Source: Anastrepha obliqua
Lineage: Eukaryota > Arthropoda > Insecta > Diptera > Tephritidae
NCBI RefSeq assembly: GCF_027943255.1
Contig: NC_072894.1
Span: 128,517,601 to 128,581,600, forward strand
DNA: 64,000 bases
Direction of reading: 5' to 3'
Shown here one piece after another: positions 33,001 through 43,900 of this stretch. The notes beneath the pieces are model-generated. The model was not told the origin of the DNA and did not search any database. It saw only the letters and a list, made by a program, of their open reading frames with translations. Every line of letters begins with the position of its first letter. Positions within the stretch are counted from its first letter, which is position 1. The translations under genes were made by a program, and so were the position numbers.

Positions 33001-35360
33001 CCCGTACGAACGCACTTAACACTGTACAGTTATTTTTGTGTTCACCCGAGTAACTTATTTGTTTCGATTACTTTACATTTAAAGCAAACTACTGGTGCTC
33101 TTTTTACTTGTAAAGCATTGATTTCAGTTTGCATCGCAAATAAGTTCAATATTCAGTCATTAAATTTTATCCCGTACGAACACGGCATATAAGTTTTTCT
33201 TTTAACTAAAAAATGTAGAAAATTAGTGAAAATAATAACAACCATGGCGTGTCACGTTATAAAAAATGGAAAGACGAGAAACGAAAAAAAGGTCCAGATT
33301 TCAAAAACAACGAAAACGAAAGAGTTAAACAGTGGAGGAAAAGAAAAACTGAAGCCATGACCCAGGAAGAAATACAGTAGAGGAAGAAGTACGAAAAAGA
33401 AAAAAGGGAGTCCAAAGAGCCAAAAAGTTGATCCAAACTCAAGACAGGGAGGCTGGTTCAAATATTGTTGGTGATTGCGAATCTGAATGTTTTTCATACA
33501 AATGTAAGCAAACGTATGCTGAGGCTGAAATGTATGCGAAGTCTACCCAGTTCACCCACTAAAAAAGGCTGTTGTAGCGGGTGTGGCAAAAAAACTTGGA
33601 CTAAGTATTGATAACGTTTGGAATAAAACTATAAATGAACCAATTAACGATGACGAAACCACCAAAATGGTGAAAAATTTTTACTTTCGTCCAGACATTG
33701 TTTATACATGCCCGGACATGAACCACACAATGGTCTGTTGGACTAACGGTAGAAAACTTACATTACAAGAGCACTACCTCACCTTATTTTTAAAAGAAGC
33801 TTTTTATATATTTAAGGAAGAGTTTCCGAACATAAAAATAGAGTTTTCTAGATTACGACCGAAAAATGTTTTGTTATTAAAAAACACGCCATCAGAACAG
33901 TGCAAATGTATGATTCACGAGAATTTTATTCTAAAATTGAAGTGTTTGAAAATAAGCTATAATAGCTCTTACTGGAGCAACATTCTCTGTGATACGGCCC
34001 TTGATTCAAGCTGTTGGAGAAATGTGTGCGATACATGTAAAAATGGAAGTAAAATAGTAATACCTTATGACCCAGGAAAAAATATAATTTATAAGCAATG
34101 GAAAAAAGGAGACGATCAGCGAGTAAAACTGAAGACAGAAGAAATCAGTTGTGGAGAGTTACACGAAAACCTTATATCTGACTTACCATATGTCATGTAT
34201 CACATAAATATAAAAAGAGTACAAGCACAAGAATTCCCAAGCGATAAAAATAATGAACATGCAAGAATACTTCAAATTGATTTTGCTATGTCTTATTCTT
34301 GCGCATATCAAAACGAGGTGCAGTCAGCTTTATGGAGCAGGGAAAGTGTTACTCTTTTTACCGCTACTTCATTTTTCATGGCACAATGTAAAACTTTTGT
34401 GATATGCTCTGATACAAAGCAAAAAGATAAAGGCGGTATATTCGCCTTCGTGACATATTTGTATGATACAATTTTTGCAGCAGATCATGGCGAAAGAATT
34501 AAAGAAGTTATATGGAGTGATGGTCCTTCTTCTGAATTCAAAAATCGTTATATGGTCTTGTTATTGGTATATCTCTCTGAAAGATATAGCAAACAATTTG
34601 AATGGAAGTATTTTGCCACTTCCTATAGTAAGGGAGTTGTAGACGGAGTCGGTGGCAATATAAAAAGACTTGTTAATCAAAAAGCCCGTAGCCAAGGAAG
34701 CAATACTGTAATCCAAAACGCGAATGATTTCGCAAAAGTTGCTGCCACATTAGTTCCTTCAACATCCATTTTTTATATTTCTGCATCCGAAATAGCTGAC
34801 AAAATTCGGGATGTTCGCCCCTGGGAATCGTCCCGGAATATCCAAATTTCACGAAATATTAGCAAATGGGCGCGAAGTTACATGTAAAAGCCATGCTCAA
34901 GTTAACAACAGCATCAAATTTTCCCTTTAGAGAACGTTAAAATCAAAATTTAAGAGCTGAATTTCGTACGCGTCCCGTACGAACATTTTCATTTTTACAC
35001 TATAACTCATTTAAACTAAATATGTTTTAAATGTTTTTGTTGTTTTAATAAACTCTAATACAATCACAATCAAATGTCATTTTCGTTTTCTTGTTAATAT
35101 TATTAGTTTCGCTGAAATTTCACTTAATTCACTATAACTCAGAGTAGTGGTAGACTGGAGCTGTCCCGTACGAACATATAATTTTTTTTTGATTTTGCAA
35201 AGATATGCGAATATTTTAAAGCAGTTTATAGTTTATAGGTTTCGTTTAGAAAACTACCACACAGTATTAGTGCACTAAATAACTCGTTTTAAAAAGTTAT
35301 GGTTTGTCTATAATTAAGGTTGTAAACTGTAAAAATTCGTACGATCTGTCCCGTACGAAC
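33001..35360 (+). repeat. Five direct copies of CCCGTACGAAC
   Basis: Exact 11-base copies start at 33001, 33171, 34974, 35165 and 35350, all in the same orientation. Spacing is 170 on the left and 191 and 185 on the right. The three right copies are preceded by GT and the first by GT too. CACTATAACTCA also recurs (34996 and 35129), so a degenerate ~185-bp unit flanks the coding part. CGTACG is itself a palindrome. Likely transposase-binding or structural subterminal repeats (inference). Confidence 0.85.
33244..34887 (+). pseudogene. Sola-like transposase, 5' end broken
   Basis: The open part, 33583-34887, encodes 434 codons starting at a GTG. Upstream, a lysine/arginine-rich segment (YKKWKDEKRKK, then KQWRKRKTEAM) lies in another frame with a TAG and a TGA, and SLPSSPTKK joins the main frame by a one-base shift near 33565. 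In the open part, a Cys/His cluster spans residues 107-152 (CKCMIH, then C136, C144, CDTC). Candidate catalytic acids are D233 (QIDFAMSY), D313 (IWSDGPSSEFKN) and D354 (VVDGVGG). These motifs, with EVQSALW and EWKYFATS, match the order I recall for Sola2-type transposases. I could not check this. It is not a host gene: no intron, and repeats on both sides. Confidence 0.6.
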
Positions 35361-36316
35361 CATGGAATTCTCCCTCTTCGCATTTGTTTCACTTTGTTCT
35401 CCTGCATTGATTGAAATTCTATTTATTCGGAAGGCGCTGTGTGGCTACAGTTGACTGTATATCCTCTGAAACATTATTTGTCTGCTCTGGTGTGTCTCAG
35501 GGAAGTGTTTCAGGTCCGCTACTTTCTGTATTATGTGTGTGATTCATCAACGACATTAGCTATTGCTTCTCATTTGCTAATTTTCTGTTATATGCTGACA
35601 ACTTAAAAGTAGTTGTAGGTTCAGTTATAAATAACTCAACTGACGTATGCAGGCTTCAAGCAGATACAAATTTATTGTGTGGGGTCAAACATCCCAACTT
35701 TCTTTAAATATAAAAAATGCTTTCATGTCACTTTTCCCAAAATCCCTTTTGTTTTTCATACTTTTTTCTGGATATCTAATATTGTGCTTCAATCTGTAAA
35801 AGAATCTAAAGATTTGGGTGTAATTTTTGGTAGTCGTTTTTCATTTCATAGTCACATTTACTTCATCTTATCAAAATCATAGTCTGTCTTAGGCTTTGTG
35901 CGACAGAATAACTCAAATTTTACGGTCCCTTCTACCCTGAAATTGGTGTTTACTGTATTTCAGGGTGGAATACGCCGCCTTTATTTCGTTACCTTACCAT
36001 ACATTTTTAACCAAAAGGATCGAGCGCCTATAAAAGGTACCCCTGAAATTAATACTAGGATCAGTAAAACTTCCTGATCCTATTCCATCTTACACATCTC
36101 GTTTGCTTTTGCCTATTGAAGACCTTAGAAAGTAACAGATCGAGTCTTGCTCCCTCGTTTGTTTTCAGTGTTATCATATTAAAGGCGACATTCATTGCCT
36201 ATTTTTGCTTCAAATGATTTATTTTCTTACACCTCTCAGAACTCTTCGTAACGCTTTTCCTTTGTATTTAAATAAGTTGAATACAAATTATGCGCGAAAT
36301 GTTCCTATTGTATGTA

Positions 36317-37604
36317 CGAGGGGTGCCTTTTATTTGGCAGCATTTGGCTACCCTGGTGTTGCAATCTGGCAACTGACAGCTGTATCGCAAAGTTTGACAT
36401 TTTTTGGCTTTTAAGTACTCAGAACGTTTTGAAATACCAGCGCTATTTGTGTTGTTTACAGTAACTTAAAAGATTCATCTAGGCCAATGGAATTAAATCG
36501 TGAACATTTTCGTGCGATTATTTTTTACAACTTTCGACGTAGATTTACTCAGCAACATTGCATGGATGAACTTAATTCATTTTTTGACGATGAAGCTCCA
36601 TCAACGACCAGTGTTTATCGATGGTATGGTGAATTCAATAGTGGTCGTAGTTCACTCCAAGACGAATTTCGTGAAGGTCGTCTAAAATCAGTTGTTGTTC
36701 CGAAAACCATTGATGCTGTGCGCGAACTGATATTGCAAGATCGTCATGTGACCTATCGTGAGATTGAGACAATCTTAGGCATTAGTGGGACCAGCATGCA
36801 TTCAATATTGCATAAACATTTGACTGTCAAAAAAGTTTGTTCGCGTTGGATCCCACACAATTTGTCAATCGCTCAAAAAAAGGCTCGTGTCGATTGGTCG
36901 AAGGAAATGCTCAAAAAATACGATCGCGGGGCTTTGAAACACGTCTATGACATCGTGACAGGTGATGAATTATGGATTTACGTGTATGAGCCCGAAAGTA
37001 AACAACAGTCGACTGTATGGGTGTTTTAAGATGAGCCAAATCGAACAAAAGTTGTTCGCGCACGAAGCACTTCCAAGCAATTGGTCGCCTGTTTTTTCGG
37101 AAAAACTGGACATGTCGCACCCGTACCACTAGAACAACGCAGAACTGTAAATTCTGAGTGGTAAACAACCATTTGTTTGCCAGTTGTCTTCCAAGAAATT
37201 AGGAAAACCAATCGTCAAAGACGGATCACTCTTCACCAGGACAATGCGAGCTCTCACACATCGGCTCGAACAACTGCATTTTTGAGCACCCAAAACATCG
37301 AATTAATGGGTCATCCGCCGTATAGTCCTGACTTGGCACCGAATGACTTCTTTTTATTCCCGTACGTAAAAAACAAACTGAGAGGTCAACGTTTTTCGAC
37401 ACCTGAAGAAGCGGTTGCGGCATTCAGAATGCATGTTTTGGAGGTACCTCATTCAGAGTGGCAAAAGTGCTTCGACAATTGGTTCAAACGCATGCAAAAG
37501 TGTATAGATCTTCATGGAGATTATTTTGAAAAACAATAAAGTGATTTTCGATGATTAAAATTTGTTTTTGTTCTCTAATCCCGACATATAAAAGGTACCC
37601 CTCG
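36317..37604 (+). mobile_element. Mariner element, copy 2 (broken ORF)
   Basis: 1288 bp, flanked by TA (36315-36316, 37605-37606). Left terminus CGAGGGGTGCCTTTTAT, right terminus ATAAAAGGTACCCCTCG. It is inserted in the jockey-like LINE, whose coding sequence resumes right after the second TA. Same family as 23099-24390 but in the opposite orientation. Confidence 0.95.
36487..37539 (+). pseudogene. Mariner transposase with two nonsense codons
   Basis: The frame is collinear with copy 1 over all 350 codons. TAA at 37027-37029 stands where copy 1 has a Gln codon. TAA at 37162-37164 stands where copy 1 has Tyr. No frameshift is present. Catalytic motifs TGDEL, HQDNASSH and SPDLAPND are kept, so loss of function comes from the two stops alone. 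Confidence 0.95.
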
Positions 37605-37789
37605 TACTCTTCGTGATTTTAATGAGAGCTCCAATTCTACGTAGAGATTTTTCAGTTTCTAAATAAGCATTTTCTGTACTATTGAGCTGCATCTTTTAGT
37701 TAGTTGGATGTAAGTTTGATACTGAATTATGTATATAATTTCATCATTCTTTGGTTGTAGTAGTAAGTCTGAAATGATGTTTTTTTAAC

Positions 37790-38035
37790 CTCCACCTCCA
37801 ATTTTTGCTGTACGTCTTGACGTTGGAAGGGCCTACAGTTATATGCCGCCTCCGAACGGCAGGTGGAGCTTCTAGCTTTATCGTGAAGAAAAGCCCCTGG
37901 GAGGGTTGCCATTGCTTGTGGAGGAGCGACCGCTGTTGGAAAAAAAATTTCTATCACTTTGGTGTTCCGTCTCCACCATGGGCGCGAATAATCAATACCA
38001 GCTTGAAACAAATGAGAGCTTCAAACCCAGGTCCA
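37790..38035 (-). mobile_element. tRNA-derived SINE, copy E (antisense, diverged)
   Basis: Antisense homologous blocks are GTACGTCTTGACGTTGGAAG, GCCGCCTCCGAACGGCAG, GGTTGCCATTGC and GGAGCGACCGCTGTTGGAAA. The box A/B end is poorly preserved. The most diverged copy in the window. Confidence 0.7.
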
Positions 38036-39344
38036 CATATCGGAACAACAGGCACAAACACACAAGACTATGGCGTACCTTCGTTATATGTTATTGGTAG
38101 GTGCATATGGGTAAGTAAAGGCATATATTGTATGTAACTTCAGGCATATTTGCACACATGTACATATGTATATACAAATACATACTTACAAATATAAAGT
38201 TATGCATGCAGATTTTACCATTTCTGTAAGACTCTGTAAAACGTACCAAATAATGTGCCAATGAGAAAAATCAACAAATTTATAAATCGACTCCAAATGT
38301 TTGTATGTAAACATTATACATATACAAGTATGTATGTATGCATATCGGTGTGATTGCTGGAAGTTAGTGCGTAAAGTAAAGGAGAGTAAATATTATGCTG
38401 AAGTATTTTGTCCAGTATTTCATAGACGCATTGCACTGGTTTGAAGTAAAGAAAAATAAGCCAAGAATTAACGAAGTATTCAAGTAGTTGATGCCCATTT
38501 CCAACGTAGTCATATAAACAGGGCTAACTGCAAGAAAACAAACCGGACGTCAAAAAGCGAAATAATTTTAAACTTAGTTGTTCTTAAATGCTGATACCAT
38601 TTCAGTGATTAACGAAGAATAACTATAATAATATTTCTATATTAAACTAAAGTTTTGATTATTAAAAAAAAAAAAAAAAAAAAAAATTATTAATTATTAA
38701 TAGTTATGATTATTAAAGTTTTCTAAAAAAACCAAACTATTTTCATGAGCATCACTGAACATTCAGCTTTGCCTATCTTCTTTTCAAACCCATTTCACAT
38801 AGGATTTGTTGATTTTGTCTCACCATTGATAACTCGTCACTAAAGAGAAGAGAGAAAAGTTCAATGAACATTACCACTAGAAAACCGAGGAAATCGACAA
38901 ATTTTAATTATAAAAGTATACATCAGGCAGCTCAGCTCAGCTCATTTCTGTTCCAGTGGCTCACAACAAAAAGGATGCCAATATGATTGCGAGCAGACGT
39001 AAAAAGCGCTAATGCAAAACGCAAATAAGGGCGAATTGTTTTAAAGCGGAAAGCCAAAATAATCGATCATCGTTTGTGTTTGGCGTAGTTTAACCACTAA
39101 AATGGGAGATCAAACGGAATATTTTTGTTGTGTTCCACTAGCATAACTGGGCACGGACTCGCTTTTGTTGGTAAGCAAGAAACGATAATTCGATGTAAAT
39201 GGTAATCGCGCAGACAAACCGTTGATGCGTTTTCTTTCATCGGCGCAAAGGTTAGGTGGTAGAGAAATGTGCACTAATTAAGGGGGAAATGCTTAGTGCT
39301 ACGCCTCCAGAACTTACACGTAAAAGTATTGCCACCTTTGGGCA
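38036..39344. other. Intergenic DNA with a 22-A run
   Basis: Contains TATG/CATA microsatellites (38150-38190, 38320-38345) and a poly(A) run at about 38663-38685 between similar TTATTAA sequences. No gene recognised. Confidence 0.5.
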
Positions 39345-39395
39345 ACGCATTCCGAATGGTAGTCACGCACCAACCCATTCGGCTACGGCGGCCGA
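39345..39395 (-). mobile_element. SINE fragment (5' end only), copy F
   Basis: TCCGAATGGTAGTCACGCAC followed by CAACCCATTCGGCTACGGCGG is the reverse complement of the SINE 5' 50 bp with an intact box A. The rest is missing. Confidence 0.8.
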
Positions 39396-40424
39396 ATTAT
39401 ATACAATAGCGTTCACAATAATAGCAGCGCGATATATTATACATATATATATAAACGTTAATTTTTCTTCCCTTTTTTATAAAACTATAGTTCATACTAC
39501 AAGAAAAACGATAGCTCAAAATTTCAAGCCTTGCAAAAAAAAAGAAAAAACAAAAACTAATTTATTTCAAAATCTAAAACTTTCCAGTCAGAATCTCTCT
39601 AGAAATTCTGGGTCTGCAGTTGTGCAACCCACTCAACCTTAATAAAGTATTCTTCCAGTTTAAAATAGCTCAAATTTCGTTTTTCGATATTTTTTTATTG
39701 ACGGTGCTATGCGTTTTCTTGAGCCCTCGTAATAGGTGCAAAGTTATAATAGCTTGATTTGACTGTTTTGACGCTAAATGGATAATGAAATAGTAAAGTT
39801 TTGTGAGAAATATTTGAGCCAATCTGTTCAAGAACTTCAAGACAATCAACAGAGCCACAATTAACATGAAAAATAAACCTTAAGGACTGACTAAGCGTGC
39901 ACCGAACACTGTAGGGTGGTAGTCTCTTTCTCTCTTTGCCTTGTCCCTATTTATGGTCGGCCCTCCTTGCCCTCATGCACCAGACTCCTCTTTTCTGCGT
40001 CGTCACATTATCAAGGTGCTGCCCTTTTATGTCCCTTTGTACCATATTTAGCCGGGTCGATTGTGCCCTTCTTCTAGTTCTTGCTGGCTCAGTTATGAGG
40101 ATGGTAGGAGATCAGAGAAGTGAAGAGGTTGCAGAATGAATCGAATAAAACTTCGTTGCACCCTTTCAATTCTATTCCAGGGCAGGCTTTTGTAATTCTT
40201 TGATTTCATCCCCATAAAGACTTCTAATTTTTGAATGTTTGTTCCGCGTTACGGCTTTCTTAAGGTCGGGTGACTGGCTCGGCCGATTTATAGCTTTAAT
40301 ATTGGCTGTAGATATCTGCCAGTTGGAGTGCCCTATTGGTATTTCAACCATTTGACCTACCTACCATACCTAGTTCTAGCTGTTGTGGAAATGAACTACA
40401 ATTTCCTCTCAACATCTACTTAGT
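39396..40424. other. Intergenic DNA, possible Tc1-like debris
   Basis: ATAGCGTTCACAATAATAGC near 39407 looks like the terminus of Tc1-type elements I recall from flies, but no partner end was found. TTGACGGTG(C/T)T(A/G)TGCG-TTTTCT near 39698 recurs near 44013. No gene recognised. Confidence 0.35.
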
Positions 40425-40588
40425 GGCGGCGGCCGTAGCTGAATGGCTTGGTGCGTGATCCTCATTCGGTAGTGCCCCGGCTCGCATGAAACACTTTGTA
40501 ATAGAAAAAGTTATTTCTAATAGCAGGCGCCCTTCGGAAGGCAATGGCGAACCTGCAAGTGCAGTTTTGCCATGAAAAAGCTTAGTGG
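40425..40588 (+). mobile_element. tRNA-derived SINE, copy G
   Basis: Box A GTAGCTGAATGGCTTGG (40435-40451) is followed by GTGCGTGATCCTCATTCGG, AAAAGTTATTTCTAATAGCA, GGCAATGGCGAACCTGCAAG and TTTTGCCATGAAAAAGCT, where it stops. Box B is corrupted and the 3' third is absent. Confidence 0.82.
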
Positions 40589-41100
40589 CTGTAGACTTTG
40601 CAGGTTTATTTGATATGAACGGGGCTCAACGTATCAACATGCATTGAGCCACTATCTGCTTTTTCTACCAGTATTTAGTTAATGAATTCATGTGGATCAA
40701 TAAAGAAAAGTTTCCTCTCACATGAACGCACCCAATCTTGAGAAGGTTTCCACTACGAGTATCTCTAGTTGTCAAGACGTCAGACATATATTGCTGATGT
40801 GGAGAGTGAGGTATGGCTCGTGGATGCAAAGTATGAACAGCAATTCTAGTCCAATGGACGTAAGCAAATAAGAACGATTGACTGTTCGACGACGGTCACT
40901 GCAAAGTGATACAGTGTATTGTTGTTTGTGTAAGAGTATCGCAAACGAGCACTTAAACAGGTAAGCTGGTTGGCGGCTTGACCTGTTGAAGATGGCTGCA
41001 TGAGTGGCAGTGTGTAGTGTATGTTAAAGGTGTGGCTCTGTAGGACGCAGCCAGCAAGTGTAAGTGGAATGGCGAATGTGCGCGAAAGAGTTGGCTGCAC
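40589..41100. other. DNA upstream of the presumed byn first exon
   Basis: No gene recognised. The sequence becomes less AT-rich towards 41000, as expected near a promoter. Confidence 0.35.
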
Positions 41101-41768
41101 GAACGAAAGGGTGGGCTTGGAGTTTTAGTTGCTGATGTCAAAGAAGGAGAGATAGAAAGAAAAACAAAATGTGTTTTATGTGAAAATCAATACGAAATAA
41201 GAAAAAGTGGTCAGTGTGAAGTAAAACAAATACAACATCGAATACAACCGAACGAACATTTGACCGACCGATCGGCTAACGACAACGACTGCGCATCACT
41301 GAAGACGGACGCTTGTGATGGCTGAAAAAATTAGCACCGATCATTAGCTTGGTAGTGCGCAAACGGGTGTGAAGTCTGAAAAAAAAGTGGTGCGAATAAC
41401 GCGAATGCGATCGCGAGCGCAGAGGTGACCGCAGAGTGATCAAAATAAGCTAAATAGTGAAAAGTTAGAAAACAGCCAAAATACAAATAGTAAATAAAGG
41501 CAAAAAAACCTACCAAAAACGTTATATTTATTTAATGAGGTAATAAGGATATACCATACTTGTGTGCAAAAGTGTTGTAACTGTAAAGAAAATCAAAGGG
41601 TTTTGAAATATATACACCCATACAAAAATTTACATAAAAAATCGTGGTTCGAAAACACCGTATACTCCACGATAAAGTGTTTGGCGAATATTTTATAATT
41701 TGTTCCAAAGCCAAACGATTTCTGGACCAATAAATTATAAACAAAGTGATTCAAATTGGGTTGTTCGG
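41100..41768 (+). other. Candidate non-coding first exon of byn
   Basis: Relatively GC-rich sequence with fly 5'-leader character (many AACA/GTGAAAA tracts, no long frame) ends in TTCGG|GTAAGTC at 41769, a strong donor. The next good acceptor on this strand joined to a conserved gene is TTTCTTTAATTTCTTAG at 57699, five bases before the byn ATG. Splicing would remove about 15.9 kb. The link is inference and the exon start is not defined. A similar leader-like stretch near 45600-46020 could be an alternative first exon. Confidence 0.3.
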
Positions 41769-42769
41769 GTAAGTCAAGGCCTCCTATTATTCATGTATTC
41801 TTGGGCTTTAGTCAACTATGATAGAAGAAAGGAGTTTACGACATAATCAAAAAAGGAAAGTTTTGGATATAAGAAAATTGTTACGAGAAACACAAAACAA
41901 GCAGGGGAAAATATCAGAAACGACTTATACGTAATCCTGTAAAATGCCGCACGTATGAAGAAAAAAGGCGCTTGGTTATCTTACCCGTCCCTACGATTCG
42001 CGCTCGTTGAAAAATTAACTAAAACTGTTTCTTTATTTCACTTTGCTCTATGCTTAAATTCGCATTCTTATCCAAAAGTAAACTCAACAACTGGATTTGC
42101 TTAACGGGATTGAATGATTAGGGAAAGCAATATTTATGCAGTTTGGTACGTATGTATGTACGTAAATATACAGCGTATATGCACTTCATGTACATATATT
42201 ACAATATTGAAATGTATGAGCGAGTGTATATTAGGATGTACGCCACAGCCTTTTTAGTTTCATTGTGACTTCTTTGCATGATTTGCTTAATAAACTTAGC
42301 CTTCAGCTTAAATAGCTAAAAATTTATTCAAGCACATTGATTGGAATTTTTCAGTTACTATATCGGCATTGGATTATGTTGAGTTAGAAGTTGAAAATAT
42401 CTATGCGACTTGCTATGCGTCGTATTTGTATGTGCGGCTGTAATAAGATAAGGAAGGATATCTACGCGTAGAGGTAAAGCAGAAAATGAAAGAGGTTAAT
42501 AGTGAATTATTCGCAGATATGTATGTGTGTAAATATCCTGTATCTGTATGTATGTATGAGTAAAACCACTCACAGTAAAAAGCATCATTGAGTGTGCAGC
42601 AATACGTACGGCAAGCAACTTAATGATCGGCAAGGAACTTAATGATTAATGACTCCTTTAACAAATTTCAAGTCAACTCACTAAACACCTTTTTTACGGT
42701 TGTTCATTCCTAATTATTTAGAAAGAAGTAAAGTTTTAAACTTAAGATAAATCATATCTGTAAAAAAAT
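41769..42769. other. Presumed byn intron, left part
   Basis: AT-rich with TATG/CATG microsatellites (42150-42180, 42545-42560). Nothing else recognised. Confidence 0.45.
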
Positions 42770-42967
42770 ATTTATGTGATAAAAAAGACTAGTTATAGAG
42801 TACCTTGGCATAAAAAGCAACTGAGAAAACTTAAAAACAAATATTTCAACAAGTTTAGGTTATCAGACTCCATCACTCAGAAAGATAAATATTTGCATTT
42901 TTCCAGAGAGATTAGAACGTTGGATAAAAATTTAAAGCGAAATTATATTCTTAACATAAAATCTTAG
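42770..42967 (+). mobile_element. LINE linker fragment
   Basis: VPWHKKQLRKLKNKYFNKFR and FSREIRTLDKNLKRNYI resemble the basic linker between endonuclease and reverse transcriptase in jockey-type LINE ORFs. Short relic, ends in TAG. Confidence 0.5.
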
Positions 42968-43009
42968 TTCCTTCCAGCGATTTTTAAATGCAGTACTCCT
43001 TCCATATAA

Positions 43010-43900
43010 AACCTAAGTTATGCGGGGGTTATAAGACCACTTTTATAGTATGGATCGGTAGTTTGCGGGAGAGTTCTAGGGAGAGATGAAATCATCAAAA
43101 TACTTGGCGCATTCAAATTATCTCATGGGGATGCTCTTAATGCACATACGTTATTCCCATAGATCAATAACGTGTCATATGAAATAGATGGCAACCATGA
43201 GTGTATTTAGGTTAAATAAAGCGGGTTGCCGAAAGGCAAAAACCTCTGGCTAAGCCAGTCTATTATTGCGAAGACTCAAGTTCCCTCGCGGAGGACTGAT
43301 TATGTCGTCCCAACGGTGACATTCAACAGGAATTTCGCTACTCTCTTCCCATCTCAGGAGAAACGGCGCAAGGGATTCTCAGTAAAAAATCGGACACTAC
43401 TCTCTATAGAAATGGCTCTAAACTGGATTGTGGTGTTGGAGCAGGTATATATTTCCACATACTTAGAATTGAAAAATCCGAATGCTTGCAGTGTCTTCCA
43501 GGCCGAAGTACTGGCAACTGGGGAAGCTTCTAGGTTACTAATCGCAGCCTCCGCTATTAAGGGCATTTATAAGGGCTATTCTTTCGGTTAGCCAAGCTGC
43601 AATCCATGCACTGAATTCAACTACAACAACCTCTAAATTGGTGGAATAAAGTAGGAATAGCGTTACCATCTTGAGTGTAAGCCGTAAAGTTATGTAAACC
43701 CTGGTCCGTGGATAACGGAACATTGAAGGTAACGAAATGGCAGATGAAGTGACAAAATGGGGATCAATTTCTTGCAGAATCGGTATTCCTATCACTGGGC
43801 GCGATCAAGAATACAATTTCCTCAAAACACCTCTGAATCACGGATTGTACATGGAGAGATCAGTCAACATGCTAAATTAGCCTCAAACAAACGTCAACAC
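43010..43900 (+). mobile_element. LOA/I-type LINE relic with RNase H remnants
   Basis: AGVIRPLL and YGSVV (thumb region, 43020-43060) are followed after a deletion by an RNase H piece, NPNACSVFQAEVLATGEAS (43472-43528). It resembles FQAEINAIHEAL of the copy at 28540. Later fragments are frame-shifted. Non-functional. Confidence 0.6.

Larger units (their letters stand above)
32666..35395 (+). mobile_element. Sola-like DNA transposon inserted in a LINE
   Basis: About 2.7 kb of unrelated sequence interrupts the jockey-like LINE. It contains one long transposase-like frame (33583-34887) with a decayed 5' part, and five direct copies of CCCGTACGAAC, two before and three after the frame. Exact ends and target duplication could not be fixed. 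The outermost repeats (33001 and 35360) with ATGGTTCG/CGAACCAT next to them may mark the true termini. The superfamily call rests on recalled motif order of Sola2-type proteins, not on a search. Confidence 0.6.
31870..37760 (+). mobile_element. Jockey-like LINE relic, split by two insertions
   Basis: Degraded jockey-type coding sequence lies in three collinear blocks. At 31870-32665, FWHYIKSK, then KLFATFFQSNFVQ and the pre-RT linker. At 35396-36314, GRRCVATVDCISSET, SGVSQGS-type box, YADNLK (YADD mutated), LNIKKCFHV, then thumb pieces. At 37607-37760, LRDFNESSNS, the C-terminal end. The gaps are filled by a Sola-like element (32666-35395) and a mariner (36317-37604). Many stops and shifts make it long dead. 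It shares the 'NISKCFHV' segment with the antisense relic at 48400-49139. Confidence 0.75.

Noticed and set aside
33252..33497. Minus-strand FFFFVLLPL-rich frame
   Set aside because: It is the complement of the lysine-rich 5' segment of the Sola-like transposase pseudogene.
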